Positions 34,366 to 43,533 of a stretch of DNA of 64,000 nucleotides are shown in pieces. The position numbers and the translations under genes are program-made. This DNA is from Bradymonadales bacterium (GTDB lineage: Bacteria; Myxococcota_A; Bradymonadia; JAFGEP01), in NCBI GenBank assembly GCA_016931535.1, contig JAFGEP010000135.1:1-64000 (forward strand). Reading direction: 5' to 3'. The notes under the pieces are model-generated. The model was not told where the DNA came from. It worked only from the letters and a program-made list of their open reading frames with translations, and did no database searches. Numbering within the stretch: the stretch's first letter is position 1; every line of letters begins with the position of its first letter.

Positions 34366-34380
34366 ACCCCCGAAGCGGGG
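34366..34380. terminator. Short hairpin between convergent genes
   Basis: CCCCG-AAG-CGGGG (34368-34380) lies between the ends of the TPR/protease gene and the NTF2-like lipoprotein gene. On the minus strand it is followed by GGTTCTT. The evidence for termination is weak. Confidence 0.35.
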
Positions 34381-34400
34381 CAGGAAAACGCAGACGGGAG

Positions 34401-34910
34401 CTACAGGCCAGCCAGGACCCTCCACCGGTCACCTTCCCGGATGAGCTCGAGGCGATTGAGGTTGCGGTCTACTTGCCAGCGCTCCTGGCCGTCGACCACG
34501 TAGAGCATGTTGTAGGCGAAGTCCATGTAGACGTTGGCCCGATTCCCTCGGACCTCGATCTGCTTGACCTGCACCGACAGGTGCAGCTGCCTGATGTTCT
34601 GGGAGTACATCTCGAGGACGTTGGCCAGCCCATCATAACCGTAGTCGTCGTCGGCGGTGTCGTTGGTCCCGCCGTTTTCGTAGTAGTTGCTGGAGACGAG
34701 GCGCCGCAGGGTCGCCAGGTCCTTGTCCTCCAGAGCTCGCCGGTACTCCTCCACCAAGGTGATGATCTCCCGGTTGACCTCGTTGTCCTCGACCTTGGCA
34801 TCTTCAGCAACGACAAGCGAGTCGTCGATCAGGGCGGGACCGCATCCGGTCAGATCCAAAAGGACCAGGCTGAGCAGAACCACGCCCGGTGTTAGGTTGA
34901 TCACGCGCAT
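34401..34910 (-). CDS. NTF2-like lipoprotein
   Basis: This 169-residue protein has a lipoprotein signal (LLSLVLLDLTGC). The mature part fits a SnoaL/NTF2-like fold: a helical start (EVNREIITLVEEYRRALEDKD), LRRLVSSNYYENGG, then beta strands ending LNRLELIREGDRWRVLAGL. Such domains bind small ligands or serve as protein-interaction cups. Here the tether points to the periplasm. No catalytic residues are evident. It follows the membrane peptidase gene on the same strand across a 100-bp gap that holds an 8-bp hairpin. Confidence 0.75.
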   Translation of the reverse strand: MRVINLTPGVVLLSLVLLDLTGCGPALIDDSLVVAEDAKVEDNEVNREIITLVEEYRRALEDKDLATLRRLVSSNYYENGGTNDTADDDYGYDGLANVLEMYSQNIRQLHLSVQVKQIEVRGNRANVYMDFAYNMLYVVDGQERWQVDRNLNRLELIREGDRWRVLAGL

Positions 34911-34967
34911 TCAGCCACTCATTCGATGCGACAGGTGGTCGAGGTCCCATAAAACGGGAAGTCCAAC

Positions 34968-34995
34968 CCTCTGGACTGACAATCTATTCCAGAGG
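34968..34995 (-). terminator. Eight-bp hairpin between the membrane peptidase and lipoprotein genes
   Basis: CCTCTGGA (34968-34975) pairs perfectly with TCCAGAGG (34988-34995) over a 12-base loop, 15 bp after the stop of the upstream gene. It lacks a directly following T-run, so it may be a processing or attenuation element instead of a full terminator. Confidence 0.4.
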
Positions 34996-35010
34996 AGTGG
35001 CGAGATTCTT

Positions 35011-37380
35011 TCACGGGCCTGACACCGCGTCAAGACTACCACCTCTGCCTGTTTCGTCAGACCCCATCGCCCGATCGCCTCGCCGCCCTATCGCCCAGTC
35101 ACATCGGGCCACCCAATCCAGGGCAGCAACCGTCCGGCCATCGACCTCCGCCCGGCCCCCTCCCCTGCCCATCTCTTCGAACAGACGCCGCGCCTCCTCC
35201 AGCTGGTTGGACAGGTAAAGGCTCACCCCCTGCTGAAACCGGGCGTTCTCCCCGATCTCCTCGACTCCTGGCCCCAGCCGCTCGTTCGAGGACGGCAAAC
35301 CGTCGATGGCCTGCTCCAGGGCAACGACCGCCCGCTCGTACTCCCGGGCATTGAACAGCTGCAGTCCCAGGAGATAGGCCGCCAACGGGGAAGATCCCGT
35401 CGCCATCTGCTCGTTCATGCGCTGGATGAGCGAGGTGCCCGGGACAGGCGGTGCGGCCAGCAGCAAGTCGAACACCAGCCCCGACAGCTCCTCATCCTCC
35501 AGCGCCCACAGCTTGACGGTCACCCGCCTCCGATCGTCCGAGGAGAGCGGTTCCATCGAAACCTCCCGATACCACTGCCGGGCCTCCTCCAGCCGATTCG
35601 ACCACCAGGCGATGTCCCCCAACAGCTCGGCGGACCTGGCCCGAACGATGCGCCCCACCCCTTCTCGATCGTACACCGCCAACGCCATCTGCCGGGCCTC
35701 CAGCGGCCGCCCGCTCTTGTTCAGATAGGCCGCCAGCTCCAGCCGATAGGCCGGGTTGTCCGGGTCGTCCTCCACCACTCGCTCCAGGCACCGGGCCGCC
35801 TGATCGTAGCGGTGCGACTCCCCCAGCAATCGGCCCGATTCCACCCGGGCCGCCAGGGCACGGGCACATCGCTTGCCAAAGATGCTGGGGCGGTCATACA
35901 AAAAGCGGGCCCGCTCCAGGTCGCCATCCTCCAGCTGCAGACCGTCCAGGTAGGCGCGCCAGTCCGCCAGCAGATCGGCCAACACCCGCTCATACACTCC
36001 ACTGAATTCGCCTGTGGCGTACAACCGCTGGAAACGGTCCATCCCGTACCGATCGATCAGCCAGCGGGAAAACGAGCCCATCAGGGTGTAGGCGGTCCGG
36101 GAATGTTGGCTCCAGAAGCCGCCGGCTCCCATGATCCGCTCCAGGTCCGGCGCCAGCCCCAGGCGGTGCAAGGCAGCCGACCAGCCGTGAAACGTCAGCG
36201 GCTGAGCATCCCAGGCACCGGCCTCGGCGGCCCCCTCCACCAACCCCATGTCCAGCTCCAGCAACCCGCCACCCGCCAGGTGGAGGGGACCACTCCCGAA
36301 ACCGCGGGTAAAAAGATGGGCCAGCTCGTGGGACATGTGCCCCCGACCGATCCCCTCCCAGGTGATGTGCATCTCTCCAAGCCAGGGCCTGGCGATCAGC
36401 GTCCTGGATGCCCCCATGTAGCGCCCCTTCTGCTCATGGCTGGAGTAGATGAAAGATCGGACCGGCAGCACCGGTTCGATCTCGAAGAACTCCCTGAGCT
36501 GGTGGTAGCGATACTCGTGGTCTTGGGCGATGGCCTCGATATTCCCTGCGATCCGGCTGTCGGAGATCGGGTAGTAGATGGTGAAGTGATCCGAGTCGAT
36601 CCGTCCCCCCAGCGCTTCGATGAGGTCCTCCCGCGTGGCCTCGATGCGAAGCTCGAACCGCTGCAGGTAGAGAACCGTCCAGACCGCGACGGCGGTCAAC
36701 AGCACCAGGATCGGTGGACCGATCCGTCGCGACTGGCGCCACTTGAAGCCCAGATCCAGGCCAGCCAGCGCCCCCACCACCAGGGCCAGGCTCATCAGGC
36801 GGAAGGCCAGCAAACCCTGAGGTATGGAGAGCGCCTCGTCGTAGATGGAGCCCGCGATGTAGCCGAAGGTGTGGTGAAAGGCGTAGATCGGGGGCTGATA
36901 CAGCAGATGGGCGGCGGTGAAGGCGGCCGTGAGCAGGACGATCCCACCGTACAGCAGCCCCCTCAACCACGGCCTGCCGACCAGGACAGACACCACCAGG
37001 CAGAGGACCACGACCACCGGAACGGTGCCCAACGGCAACAGGAGATACAACAAGATCCCATTGCCGATGGCACAGTTGGGTACCCGGATCGCGTTGGCCA
37101 GGATCAAGACCAGCGGCGGCAACAACGGCAAGGCGCTCCGCGCTATCAAAGAGACCGCGCACTCGCCCGTGGATTGCTCTCCCGGCCGGATCGTGCCGTC
37201 CGATACCCGCTTGATGCTGATGGCGCCAGCGGCGATGGTGGTGAATGCACAGTAGAACTCGGAGAACTCGTATCCGAGCACATTGAACAGCGGCACCCAG
37301 GCCAATCCCACGGCCAACAGACCGGCCACCGCCGACCAGACCAGCTCGAATCGCCACGCCCTGAGCCGATTGATTGCCAT
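35011..37380 (-). CDS. Multi-spanning membrane protein with HExxH peptidase-like domain and TPRs
   Basis: This protein has 789 residues from the ATG at 37380 (a GTG lies directly before it). The first 235 residues hold about seven or eight hydrophobic segments (VWSAVAGLLAVGLAWVPLF, SALPLLPPLVLILANAI, LLPLGTVPVVVVLCLVVSVL). The region after these has a zinc motif, MSHELAHLFTRGF near 352, and a downstream acidic GLVEGAAEAGAW near 383, the spacing of a gluzincin. The C-terminal half is TPR-like (DQAARCLERVVEDDPDNPAY, YERAVVALEQAIDG). It is probably an inner-membrane protease facing the periplasm. Substrates are unknown. It appears to be in one operon with the DUF192 gene. Confidence 0.8.
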   Translation of the reverse strand: MAINRLRAWRFELVWSAVAGLLAVGLAWVPLFNVLGYEFSEFYCAFTTIAAGAISIKRVSDGTIRPGEQSTGECAVSLIARSALPLLPPLVLILANAIRVPNCAIGNGILLYLLLPLGTVPVVVVLCLVVSVLVGRPWLRGLLYGGIVLLTAAFTAAHLLYQPPIYAFHHTFGYIAGSIYDEALSIPQGLLAFRLMSLALVVGALAGLDLGFKWRQSRRIGPPILVLLTAVAVWTVLYLQRFELRIEATREDLIEALGGRIDSDHFTIYYPISDSRIAGNIEAIAQDHEYRYHQLREFFEIEPVLPVRSFIYSSHEQKGRYMGASRTLIARPWLGEMHITWEGIGRGHMSHELAHLFTRGFGSGPLHLAGGGLLELDMGLVEGAAEAGAWDAQPLTFHGWSAALHRLGLAPDLERIMGAGGFWSQHSRTAYTLMGSFSRWLIDRYGMDRFQRLYATGEFSGVYERVLADLLADWRAYLDGLQLEDGDLERARFLYDRPSIFGKRCARALAARVESGRLLGESHRYDQAARCLERVVEDDPDNPAYRLELAAYLNKSGRPLEARQMALAVYDREGVGRIVRARSAELLGDIAWWSNRLEEARQWYREVSMEPLSSDDRRRVTVKLWALEDEELSGLVFDLLLAAPPVPGTSLIQRMNEQMATGSSPLAAYLLGLQLFNAREYERAVVALEQAIDGLPSSNERLGPGVEEIGENARFQQGVSLYLSNQLEEARRLFEEMGRGGGRAEVDGRTVAALDWVARCDWAIGRRGDRAMGSDETGRGGSLDAVSGP

Positions 37381-37398
37381 CACACCGGGCCGCCCGCG

Positions 37399-38211
37399 CT
37401 AACGCGGCACCAGTTGGGGGGGTAGGTTCAAAAACTCACAGCGTACCCCGGCCTCCAGTCCATACCGCCGCGCCAGCCCGGCGTTGATCTCCAGCACGTA
37501 CTGACTGGGACGATTGACCGAACGGGATCTCCTGTCAAGCGGCACGGCCTCTTCAATCACGCCCACGATCAGCCGGTCCTGGTCCATGAAAACCATGTCC
37601 AGGGGGATATAGGTGTTGGCCATCCAGAAGCTGAGATCCGGTTGCAGCTCCGGGTATAAAAACAACATCCCCCAGGACTCCAGAAGCCAGGGACGATGCA
37701 TCAACCCGCGGTTCCGTTGCGGCCCATCTACGGCCAGCTCCACCTGGAAGAGCACCTCCCCTGAGCGCGCATAGCACAGGACCGCCGACTGGTCGGGCGC
37801 TCTCTCTCCCGTCATGGCAGGGGGAGGTAGACAACTCCCGTCCCGGATGCACCGCAGTGGCGAGTAGCAGTCCGAGTCGGCGGTACAACCCTGCCCCGCC
37901 CTGAGCTGAGCTGCTTCCCACCTTTGCTGCGCCTGGGTGGCCGCATCCGACTCGGCCGATCCGGTTGGCGACCGGTTTCCGGTCACCTCCGGTGGATCGG
38001 CCTGCGAGGGACGATCACAACCCACCGGCACCAGGAGCAGCAAAAAGGAGAGCCCAAACGCGCAGGCCAGGCCAAAGGGCCCGGGTCGGCTATCGAGCGA
38101 AATCCGCCACCCGGAGGCTTCATCGCCTCCAGGGACCACCAGAGTTCGCTTCGAGGATGGCGACCGATCGGTCGACCGCGTGGTTCCTCCTCCCCCTATG
38201 ACACTGCTCAT
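37399..38211 (-). CDS. DUF192-family lipoprotein
   Basis: This is a 270-residue protein. A long 45-residue n-region precedes the hydrophobic segment with a lipobox (FLLLLVPVGC). A small Cys-containing segment (CTADSDCYSPLRCIRDGSC) resembles the disulfide-rich modules common in myxobacterial surface proteins. The C-terminal 120 residues are DUF192: GLMHRPWLLESWGMLFLYP, FWMANTYIPLDMVFMD, VIEEAVPL and YVLEINAGLARRYGLEAG. The family is usually periplasmic and of unknown function. The gene is 17 bp downstream of the HEAT gene and 18 bp upstream of the membrane peptidase, so all three form an operon. Confidence 0.88.
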   Translation of the reverse strand: MSSVIGGGGTTRSTDRSPSSKRTLVVPGGDEASGWRISLDSRPGPFGLACAFGLSFLLLLVPVGCDRPSQADPPEVTGNRSPTGSAESDAATQAQQRWEAAQLRAGQGCTADSDCYSPLRCIRDGSCLPPPAMTGERAPDQSAVLCYARSGEVLFQVELAVDGPQRNRGLMHRPWLLESWGMLFLYPELQPDLSFWMANTYIPLDMVFMDQDRLIVGVIEEAVPLDRRSRSVNRPSQYVLEINAGLARRYGLEAGVRCEFLNLPPQLVPR

Positions 38212-38228
38212 GACCCCACTCCCCGCGA

Positions 38229-40538
38229 TCAGGGTGAAAGCTGCTCGATCACCTGGCGGGCCACATCTTGGGCTGCCGGGTTGGTCTCCGCCTCCAGGGC
38301 TCGTTGAATGGCCGGAATCGCATCGACCATTCCCAGTTCCGCCAGCGCCTGGTAGGCAGCGATCCGGACCTCCACGGAAGGATCCGACAGCAGGCTGGTC
38401 AGTACGCCCACAGCCGCGGCATGGCCTGTCCTCGGCAGAGCTTGAATGGCGCGGGACCGAACCTGTGGATGAGTATCCTGGGTGAGGGTGGACAACCCGA
38501 TTACAGCCAGCTCGTTGGAGAAGTTGCCCAGTGAGCCAGCGACGGCGGCCCGAACCTCGGCGTCGGGATCGGCGGTCAACCCCATCAACGCGTCGATCAC
38601 CACTTGGGCACTTTGGGGGGTGGCCAGCGCTCCTGCCGCCGTCGCCCCCAAAGCGCGGACCTCTGCGGAGTTGGAGGCGGTCATCAATCCCAAGACCTCG
38701 GGCAGGACGTCCGGCTCGCTGCGCCGGCCGAAGGCCTCGACGGTGGCCGCGATGACCGAGCTGTCCGGGTCTGTGAGCAGCGCCATCAACGTCTCCCGTC
38801 CGATGGATACCGGAAAAAAACCCAACCCACGCGCCACCGCCCGCCGCACCAGCGGATCGGGGTCGGTGGCCAGGGGAGCGATGGCCGAGAAGGCCTCGCC
38901 ATCGGCGAAACCGGACAGTCCAAAGGCTGCAGCCGCTCGGATCTCGGCCGATCCATCCGCAAGGCCATCGGACAACGTCCGTCGAATACTGGCGTTGCCC
39001 CTGCCTTGCTGGGCGATGCGGCCCAAGGCCAAGTAGGCGGTCCGGCGTAGATAGGGATCGCGAGACTGGGTTTCCTCCGCGATCTGGCTGACCGGCTGCC
39101 CCAACAGCAGCGCTGCCGCTGCGTTGGCCAGCTCTTCGCCTGCCGTCCGATCGCTCTCCGCGCGTGCTGCTCGGGCGATGGCGGTCAAGCTGTCCGACAT
39201 CCCCAGCTCGCCGAGTTGCCGGGCCACCTGGGCGCGAACCGTGGGGTCGCTATGCCCCAACAACCGTTCCAAAGCCTGCCGCCGGTTGCCGGCCAGGCGG
39301 CTGTCCTGCATGGCTGCCAGCTGGTCCACCAGCTGGACCGCGCCGGCTCCGTCGCTCAGGAATGCCAACGTCTCGATGGCCTGGATCTGCTCGGCCCCGG
39401 CGGTGCTCTGGACCAGGATCTCGGCCAGGTGAATTCGGGCGAAGATCGGGGTTTCCGCATTCGTGGCCAGAGCGAACAGGCGATCGATGGCGTTGAGCTG
39501 GATCAGCCCCTCGGCGGCCGCCTGCCGGATCTCCCGGACGGGGGAGTGGATGTACGGGACCAGTGGATCGACCGCCCGCTGATCCCCGGTCAGCGCCAGC
39601 TGCTGGATGGCCGACGGTGTCTCGGCCTCCGACGCACTCTGGAGCTGGTGCAATCTCTCGTAGTACTGGTATCGCGTATCCTCGCTCTGTCCCAAGGCGG
39701 CGGCCGCAGCCGTCCGGACCGGGGCGCTGGCATCGCTCTCGATCAGGCGGGCCAGCGCCGACAGCACGGCCCGGTTGGGGGTGCGGGCCAGCACCTCGAT
39801 GGCCAACAAGCGGATGGAGTCCTCTTCCCCTTCCAACAACCCCAGCACCGCCTCGCTCGTCCCGGGAAGGTCCAGATCCCTCAGCACGGTGAGCACCCCG
39901 GTCTTTTCCACCAGGCTGCCGCCCGAAAGGTACCCGTACAGTTGTTCGATCAACTGGCGATCACCAGCATTCCACCTGCGATAGAACTCGGAGGCGTCCA
40001 GCAGTGTGCCATCATGTAGCTCGACCAGACCGGCTGCCAGCCGGTTTGGGGGCAGGACCCGCCACATGGGGGCGTGCATCACATAGGCCGGAAACGGCAC
40101 GTCGCGCCTCGTCCAGGGGTGTTCGTCCATCCCTACGAACTCCACCTCCGCCAGTCCCAGCTCGGTGAACGTATAGACCACCTCGGCAGCGATGATCAGA
40201 AACCAGTCCCGCTGGCCGGGATCGACGTAAACGACAGCCCTGCCCCGAGCGATATCGGCATCCGACAGGGTCACGCTGGTATTGCCGTAGGTGGCCCGTT
40301 TGTTCTCGCTTAAAAGCCTCATGGCGGCCGGGATGCTCAGGCTCAACGGCGCTTCCTGGCTGAAAGCGGTGGTCTCCCGAGGGACAAGCAGGGAGCGGGT
40401 GGTGTCACCAATGTACAGCTGCGTGTAGTCGTAGTAGACGCCCGTGGAGGTCTGCTGCGCCAGGACCGATCGGCCAGCAGTGAGGATCAGGACGGCGAAC
40501 GGCACCAAGAACGCCAGGGTCCGCAGAGAATGGCGCAT
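38229..40538 (-). CDS. Exported HEAT-repeat protein
   Basis: This protein has 769 residues from the ATG at 40538, which has a GGAGG box 5 nt upstream and begins a signal peptide (LRTLAFLVPFAVLILTAG...LAQ). Residues about 30-200 are a non-repeat beta-rich region (SLSIPAAMRLLSENKRATYG). The rest is a solenoid of HEAT/PBS-type repeats (VRTAAAAALGQSEDTRY, IRQAAAEGLIQLNAID, LVRRAVARGLGFFPVS, VRIAAYQALAELGMVDA). Such scaffolds bind other proteins in the periplasm. It leads the operon with the DUF192 and membrane-peptidase genes, which suggests a common envelope role. Confidence 0.87.
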   Translation of the reverse strand: MRHSLRTLAFLVPFAVLILTAGRSVLAQQTSTGVYYDYTQLYIGDTTRSLLVPRETTAFSQEAPLSLSIPAAMRLLSENKRATYGNTSVTLSDADIARGRAVVYVDPGQRDWFLIIAAEVVYTFTELGLAEVEFVGMDEHPWTRRDVPFPAYVMHAPMWRVLPPNRLAAGLVELHDGTLLDASEFYRRWNAGDRQLIEQLYGYLSGGSLVEKTGVLTVLRDLDLPGTSEAVLGLLEGEEDSIRLLAIEVLARTPNRAVLSALARLIESDASAPVRTAAAAALGQSEDTRYQYYERLHQLQSASEAETPSAIQQLALTGDQRAVDPLVPYIHSPVREIRQAAAEGLIQLNAIDRLFALATNAETPIFARIHLAEILVQSTAGAEQIQAIETLAFLSDGAGAVQLVDQLAAMQDSRLAGNRRQALERLLGHSDPTVRAQVARQLGELGMSDSLTAIARAARAESDRTAGEELANAAAALLLGQPVSQIAEETQSRDPYLRRTAYLALGRIAQQGRGNASIRRTLSDGLADGSAEIRAAAAFGLSGFADGEAFSAIAPLATDPDPLVRRAVARGLGFFPVSIGRETLMALLTDPDSSVIAATVEAFGRRSEPDVLPEVLGLMTASNSAEVRALGATAAGALATPQSAQVVIDALMGLTADPDAEVRAAVAGSLGNFSNELAVIGLSTLTQDTHPQVRSRAIQALPRTGHAAAVGVLTSLLSDPSVEVRIAAYQALAELGMVDAIPAIQRALEAETNPAAQDVARQVIEQLSP

Positions 40539-40635
40539 TACAGCCTCCGAACGGATAAGCCAGATACCGTGTGGAGAAGTCACAGCAGCTCGCGTTTATT
40601 TCGGGCCAACATGATGCTGGGGGAAAGGGAAGAAG

Positions 40636-40708
40636 TAGCGCGTACGGGAATCGAACCCGTGTTTCCGGCGTGAGAGGCCGGCGTCCTGAACCGCTAGACT
40701 AACGCGCC
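40636..40708 (-). tRNA. tRNA-Glu (anticodon CTC)
   Basis: The minus strand folds as a cloverleaf: acceptor GGCGCGT/ACGCGCT with a G-U pair at 1-72, anticodon stem CCGGC/GCCGG with loop CTCTCAC (anticodon CTC, reading GAG), T arm ACGGG-TTCGATT-CCCGT and discriminator A. The D-arm sequence (TAGTCTAGCGG) is typical of tRNA-Glu. CCA is not encoded. A good promoter lies at 40813-40841. Confidence 0.94.
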
Positions 40709-40812
40709 CCAAGTTCGGCGGTTCGACCAAGCAAGAAGGGAGCCAGGGTGTACCCTGCCCGGTTGACGGCCTGTCCCGCTCCGTTGCCGCCCCGCCTGAA
40801 CGACGGCTGCGC

Positions 40813-40841
40813 AATATACGGATGGAGGCTCGGGTCGTCAA
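40813..40841 (-). promoter_or_regulatory. Promoter of tRNA-Glu
   Basis: On the minus strand TTGACG (complement of 40836-40841) is followed after 17 bp by TATATT (complement of 40813-40818). It lies just past the stop of the lipoprotein gene and about 100 bp upstream of the tRNA 5' end. Confidence 0.65.
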
Positions 40842-40845
40842 GCGT

Positions 40846-42690
40846 TTACTCGCGACGCTGTCCGACAAAGGTGGCGGTAAACGGGGTGCTTCGGTCGTTG
40901 ACCGTGATGTTGCCGACATACTCGCCGTCGGTCAGCCGCTCCACGTCGAGATCGGTGTCGTCGTTGACCAGCGTGACATCACCCCGCATCTGCATGACCG
41001 AGTCGAAGGAGAGGGCGCTGACGAACGACTCGAAGAAGGTGCCGAACACCAGCTCGATGGCGCTGTTGCAGAACCCCTCGATCTGGTCATCGGTTACACA
41101 GCCGATCACGCAGATCTCCCCGTCGCTCCCGGTAACCCATTCCGCCAGCCCGGCACAGTCGATGATGTCGGCAAACACATCCTCCAGGCTTACCGGAGGC
41201 TCCTCATCGACCAGCAGGGGGAAGATGTACTGCTCGAGAACGAACAGGATCAGCCGGCCGTAGTTGAAGTCGATGGCATGCAGGTCGATCTGCAGGTGGT
41301 TGTATGAAAGCACCCGCCCCTGCCAGTCGCCCCGCAGGAGACCCAGCTCGCGGTTGTCGATGACGATGGCGATCCGCTCGCAGTCATCGGTGTTGTCGCA
41401 TTCCCCGACCTGGAAGTCTGGATTGGGCGTGAAATCACAGATCCCCAGGCCGACCCAGGTGTCCACCCCGAACACCTCGAAGTTGCTCCCCAGCTTCCCG
41501 ATATCCAGTACAGACAATATCTGGAGTCGAGTCACCATCCGCCGCAGGTCGCAGCCGATGGAGAAAAACTCCCGCAACGTCTCGCTTTGGTTGATCAGGT
41601 CGTTGATCCAGCCGGCGATCAGGTCGTCCAGCCCGGTCAGATCGATGAACACCTCCACCACGTCTTCGACCCAGCCACCCACGAAGTAGCCCAGGGCGTC
41701 CAGCATGTAGTCCAGGATCTGCTCGCCGGGGTTCTCGAACAGGTCGAGGATGTCCATGATGATCGAGCCGACCGACCCCGTCTCCAGCAATGCTTGCCTG
41801 AGATCCCACCAGCTCTGGGCGTCGTACTGCCCCACGGGGTTGAGTGGAAGGAGCTGGAGCACCATCTCGATGTTGCGGGTGACGTTCTCCTCGATGAAGA
41901 CATCATCCTGGCAAGCCTGGGCCGCGATCTCGCCGATCGCCCCGAAGCCTGTGGCCACGATGGTAAAGGCATCACCGGCCAGCAGGTTGTCGAAACGGGC
42001 GGTCTCGCTGGTGTTGGCGATGTCGACCTGGGCGAAGTACTCGGCCGGCCACATGCCCGGCGACAGGAAGGAGCACTGCAGCTCCTGCCTGGGGAAGATC
42101 CGGACGTTGATGGGGCTGACATCGTAGATGGAGGCGCTCGGGTGCCGCACCGTGACCTCCAGCGAGCCCACCGGCAGATCCATGACGGTCAGCTGGTAGA
42201 CCACGTTGTTGGCGCCCGGGTAGCTGGCGGTGACCGAGTACTCGGTGGGCACATTGCCAGCGTTGAAACGGACCGAAGCCAGCCCGTAGGTGTCGGTATA
42301 GGTGTTGCGGGCGTTGAGTTGCGCGTTGCCGCTCCCGTCTCCCTCCATAAGCCAGTTGATCAAGGCATCGGGCACGGGCTGGCCGTCCGCCAGGGAGTAC
42401 AGGTAGACACCCAGCTCCTGGCTGCTCTCGTAGCCCACGATCAGATCGGTATTCCCCTGGGCAGGTAACAGGACGTAGTCCCTGGGCCCGACCGGCTCCC
42501 CGTCGTTCTCGCTGTCCGTGCCGGCGTCCGACGTTGGGTTGTAGGCGGGGCGCTCTCGTATCGAGCCATCATCCGAGTCCGCATTGTGTGTCAACCGGGC
42601 GTCGGAGCAGCTCGTCACGAGCAGCCACAGCCCACACAGGCTGATAAAAACCCCGAATTTCACTCGGCCTTTTTTCACTGCTATTGCCAT
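40846..42690 (-). CDS. Large lipoprotein with a bacterial Ig-like domain
   Basis: This 614-residue protein has a lipoprotein signal (VFISLCGLWLLVTSC). After an Asp/Ser-rich linker, residues about 80-170 look like a Big_1-type immunoglobulin-like domain (LGVYLYSLADGQPVPDALI, YTDTYGLASVRFNAGN, YSVTASYPGANNVVYQLTV). The rest is a long region of helices and strands with many acidic and hydrophobic residues (WVEDVVEVFIDLTGLDDLIA) and several cysteines. I do not recognise that part. The overall plan resembles surface lipoproteins of Bradymonadales-like bacteria that are anchored in the outer membrane. A TACAAT -10-like box at 42837-42842 has no good -35 partner. Confidence 0.75.
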   Translation of the reverse strand: MAIAVKKGRVKFGVFISLCGLWLLVTSCSDARLTHNADSDDGSIRERPAYNPTSDAGTDSENDGEPVGPRDYVLLPAQGNTDLIVGYESSQELGVYLYSLADGQPVPDALINWLMEGDGSGNAQLNARNTYTDTYGLASVRFNAGNVPTEYSVTASYPGANNVVYQLTVMDLPVGSLEVTVRHPSASIYDVSPINVRIFPRQELQCSFLSPGMWPAEYFAQVDIANTSETARFDNLLAGDAFTIVATGFGAIGEIAAQACQDDVFIEENVTRNIEMVLQLLPLNPVGQYDAQSWWDLRQALLETGSVGSIIMDILDLFENPGEQILDYMLDALGYFVGGWVEDVVEVFIDLTGLDDLIAGWINDLINQSETLREFFSIGCDLRRMVTRLQILSVLDIGKLGSNFEVFGVDTWVGLGICDFTPNPDFQVGECDNTDDCERIAIVIDNRELGLLRGDWQGRVLSYNHLQIDLHAIDFNYGRLILFVLEQYIFPLLVDEEPPVSLEDVFADIIDCAGLAEWVTGSDGEICVIGCVTDDQIEGFCNSAIELVFGTFFESFVSALSFDSVMQMRGDVTLVNDDTDLDVERLTDGEYVGNITVNDRSTPFTATFVGQRRE

Positions 42691-42882
42691 GGCAACGCGC
42701 CTTGAAGGTCAAACCCACCTCCCCCCAAGCGTTTCGCTCTTGGCATCTTGAAGGGTTGTCGGTCAGACGGGCATCGGCCAACGCTCAGATTCCAAGGTAG
42801 CAACGGCCAATCCCAAAGGCAAGGAGAACGGCTGGTATTGTACCGGGGTCGGTTGATCGGATGTTGGCCGGAAAACGGTCGG

Positions 42883-43398
42883 TCAGCGACCTCCAAGCCC
42901 ACGCTCCGGCGGCGCAAGCAGGCTGATGGCCAGAAAGCTCCCCACGGCCACGGCGGTGATCCCGGCGATGAGCGCTACCGTCTTGCCGGTGCTGAACATG
43001 TCCACCTCGGCCTCCGCCAGGTCGCTGCGGGGCAACAACAGGTCGTAATCGGGAGATACCAGCTGGGTCTCGCTGATCACGAAGTTGAACGGGGTGATCC
43101 GATGCGATCGTCCACCGGTCGTGACCACCGAGATCGGGCTGGTCGGGGTCACGTACACCACCGGGCAGCCGGTGGCGGCGGTCTCGAAATCGGTCTCGCT
43201 GGAGGCGACCTGGACCGGCTCACCGGTTGCTTGCCCCTCTCCGCAGTGGTCGATGACCACCGGCACCCGTTCCGCCTCGTATCCCGTCTGGAGCTTCTCC
43301 AGCTCCCCCAGCGAGATGCGATAGGAGGTGAAACAACCCAGGTTGAACAGGCTCGTTACGCACAGGGTGGCCAACAGTCTCTTGTGTGGTACAAACAT
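42883..43398 (-). CDS. Small lipoprotein with a C-terminal membrane segment
   Basis: This 171-residue protein has a lipoprotein signal (LLATLCVTSLFNLGC). The middle is a beta-rich region (VPVVIDHCGEG, ISVVTTGGRSHRITPF). A hydrophobic helix near the end (TVALIAGITAVAVGSFLAISLL) could insert into the membrane. No family is recognised. A strong promoter lies at 43505-43533, and the next gene on the same strand is the large lipoprotein. It is divergent from the outer-membrane-like gene at 43515. Confidence 0.72.
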   Translation of the reverse strand: MFVPHKRLLATLCVTSLFNLGCFTSYRISLGELEKLQTGYEAERVPVVIDHCGEGQATGEPVQVASSETDFETAATGCPVVYVTPTSPISVVTTGGRSHRITPFNFVISETQLVSPDYDLLLPRSDLAEAEVDMFSTGKTVALIAGITAVAVGSFLAISLLAPPERGLGGR

Positions 43399-43504
43399 CG
43401 TTCGTTGCCTTACCGGATGAGGGCGACTGGATGATCCTCGCTAGCCTGGCGATCGCGGGGGTACATGAAACCCATCCACCCCGGTGGTCCGCCAAAGCGG
43501 GCGT

Positions 43505-43533
43505 ACTATAGGACATGGTGACCAGCCTGACAA
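43505..43533 (-). promoter_or_regulatory. Strong sigma-70-type promoter for the small lipoprotein
   Basis: On the minus strand TTGTCA (complement of 43528-43533) is followed after 17 bp by TATAGT (complement of 43505-43510), about 107 bp upstream of the ATG at 43398. It overlaps the first codons of the divergent gene that starts at 43515. A CCACC-CC-GGTGG inverted repeat lies just downstream (43476-43487). Confidence 0.65.

Noticed and set aside
34968..34995. A full rho-independent terminator.
   Set aside because: The 8-bp stem is perfect but no T-run follows directly. It is kept only as a possible processing or attenuation hairpin.
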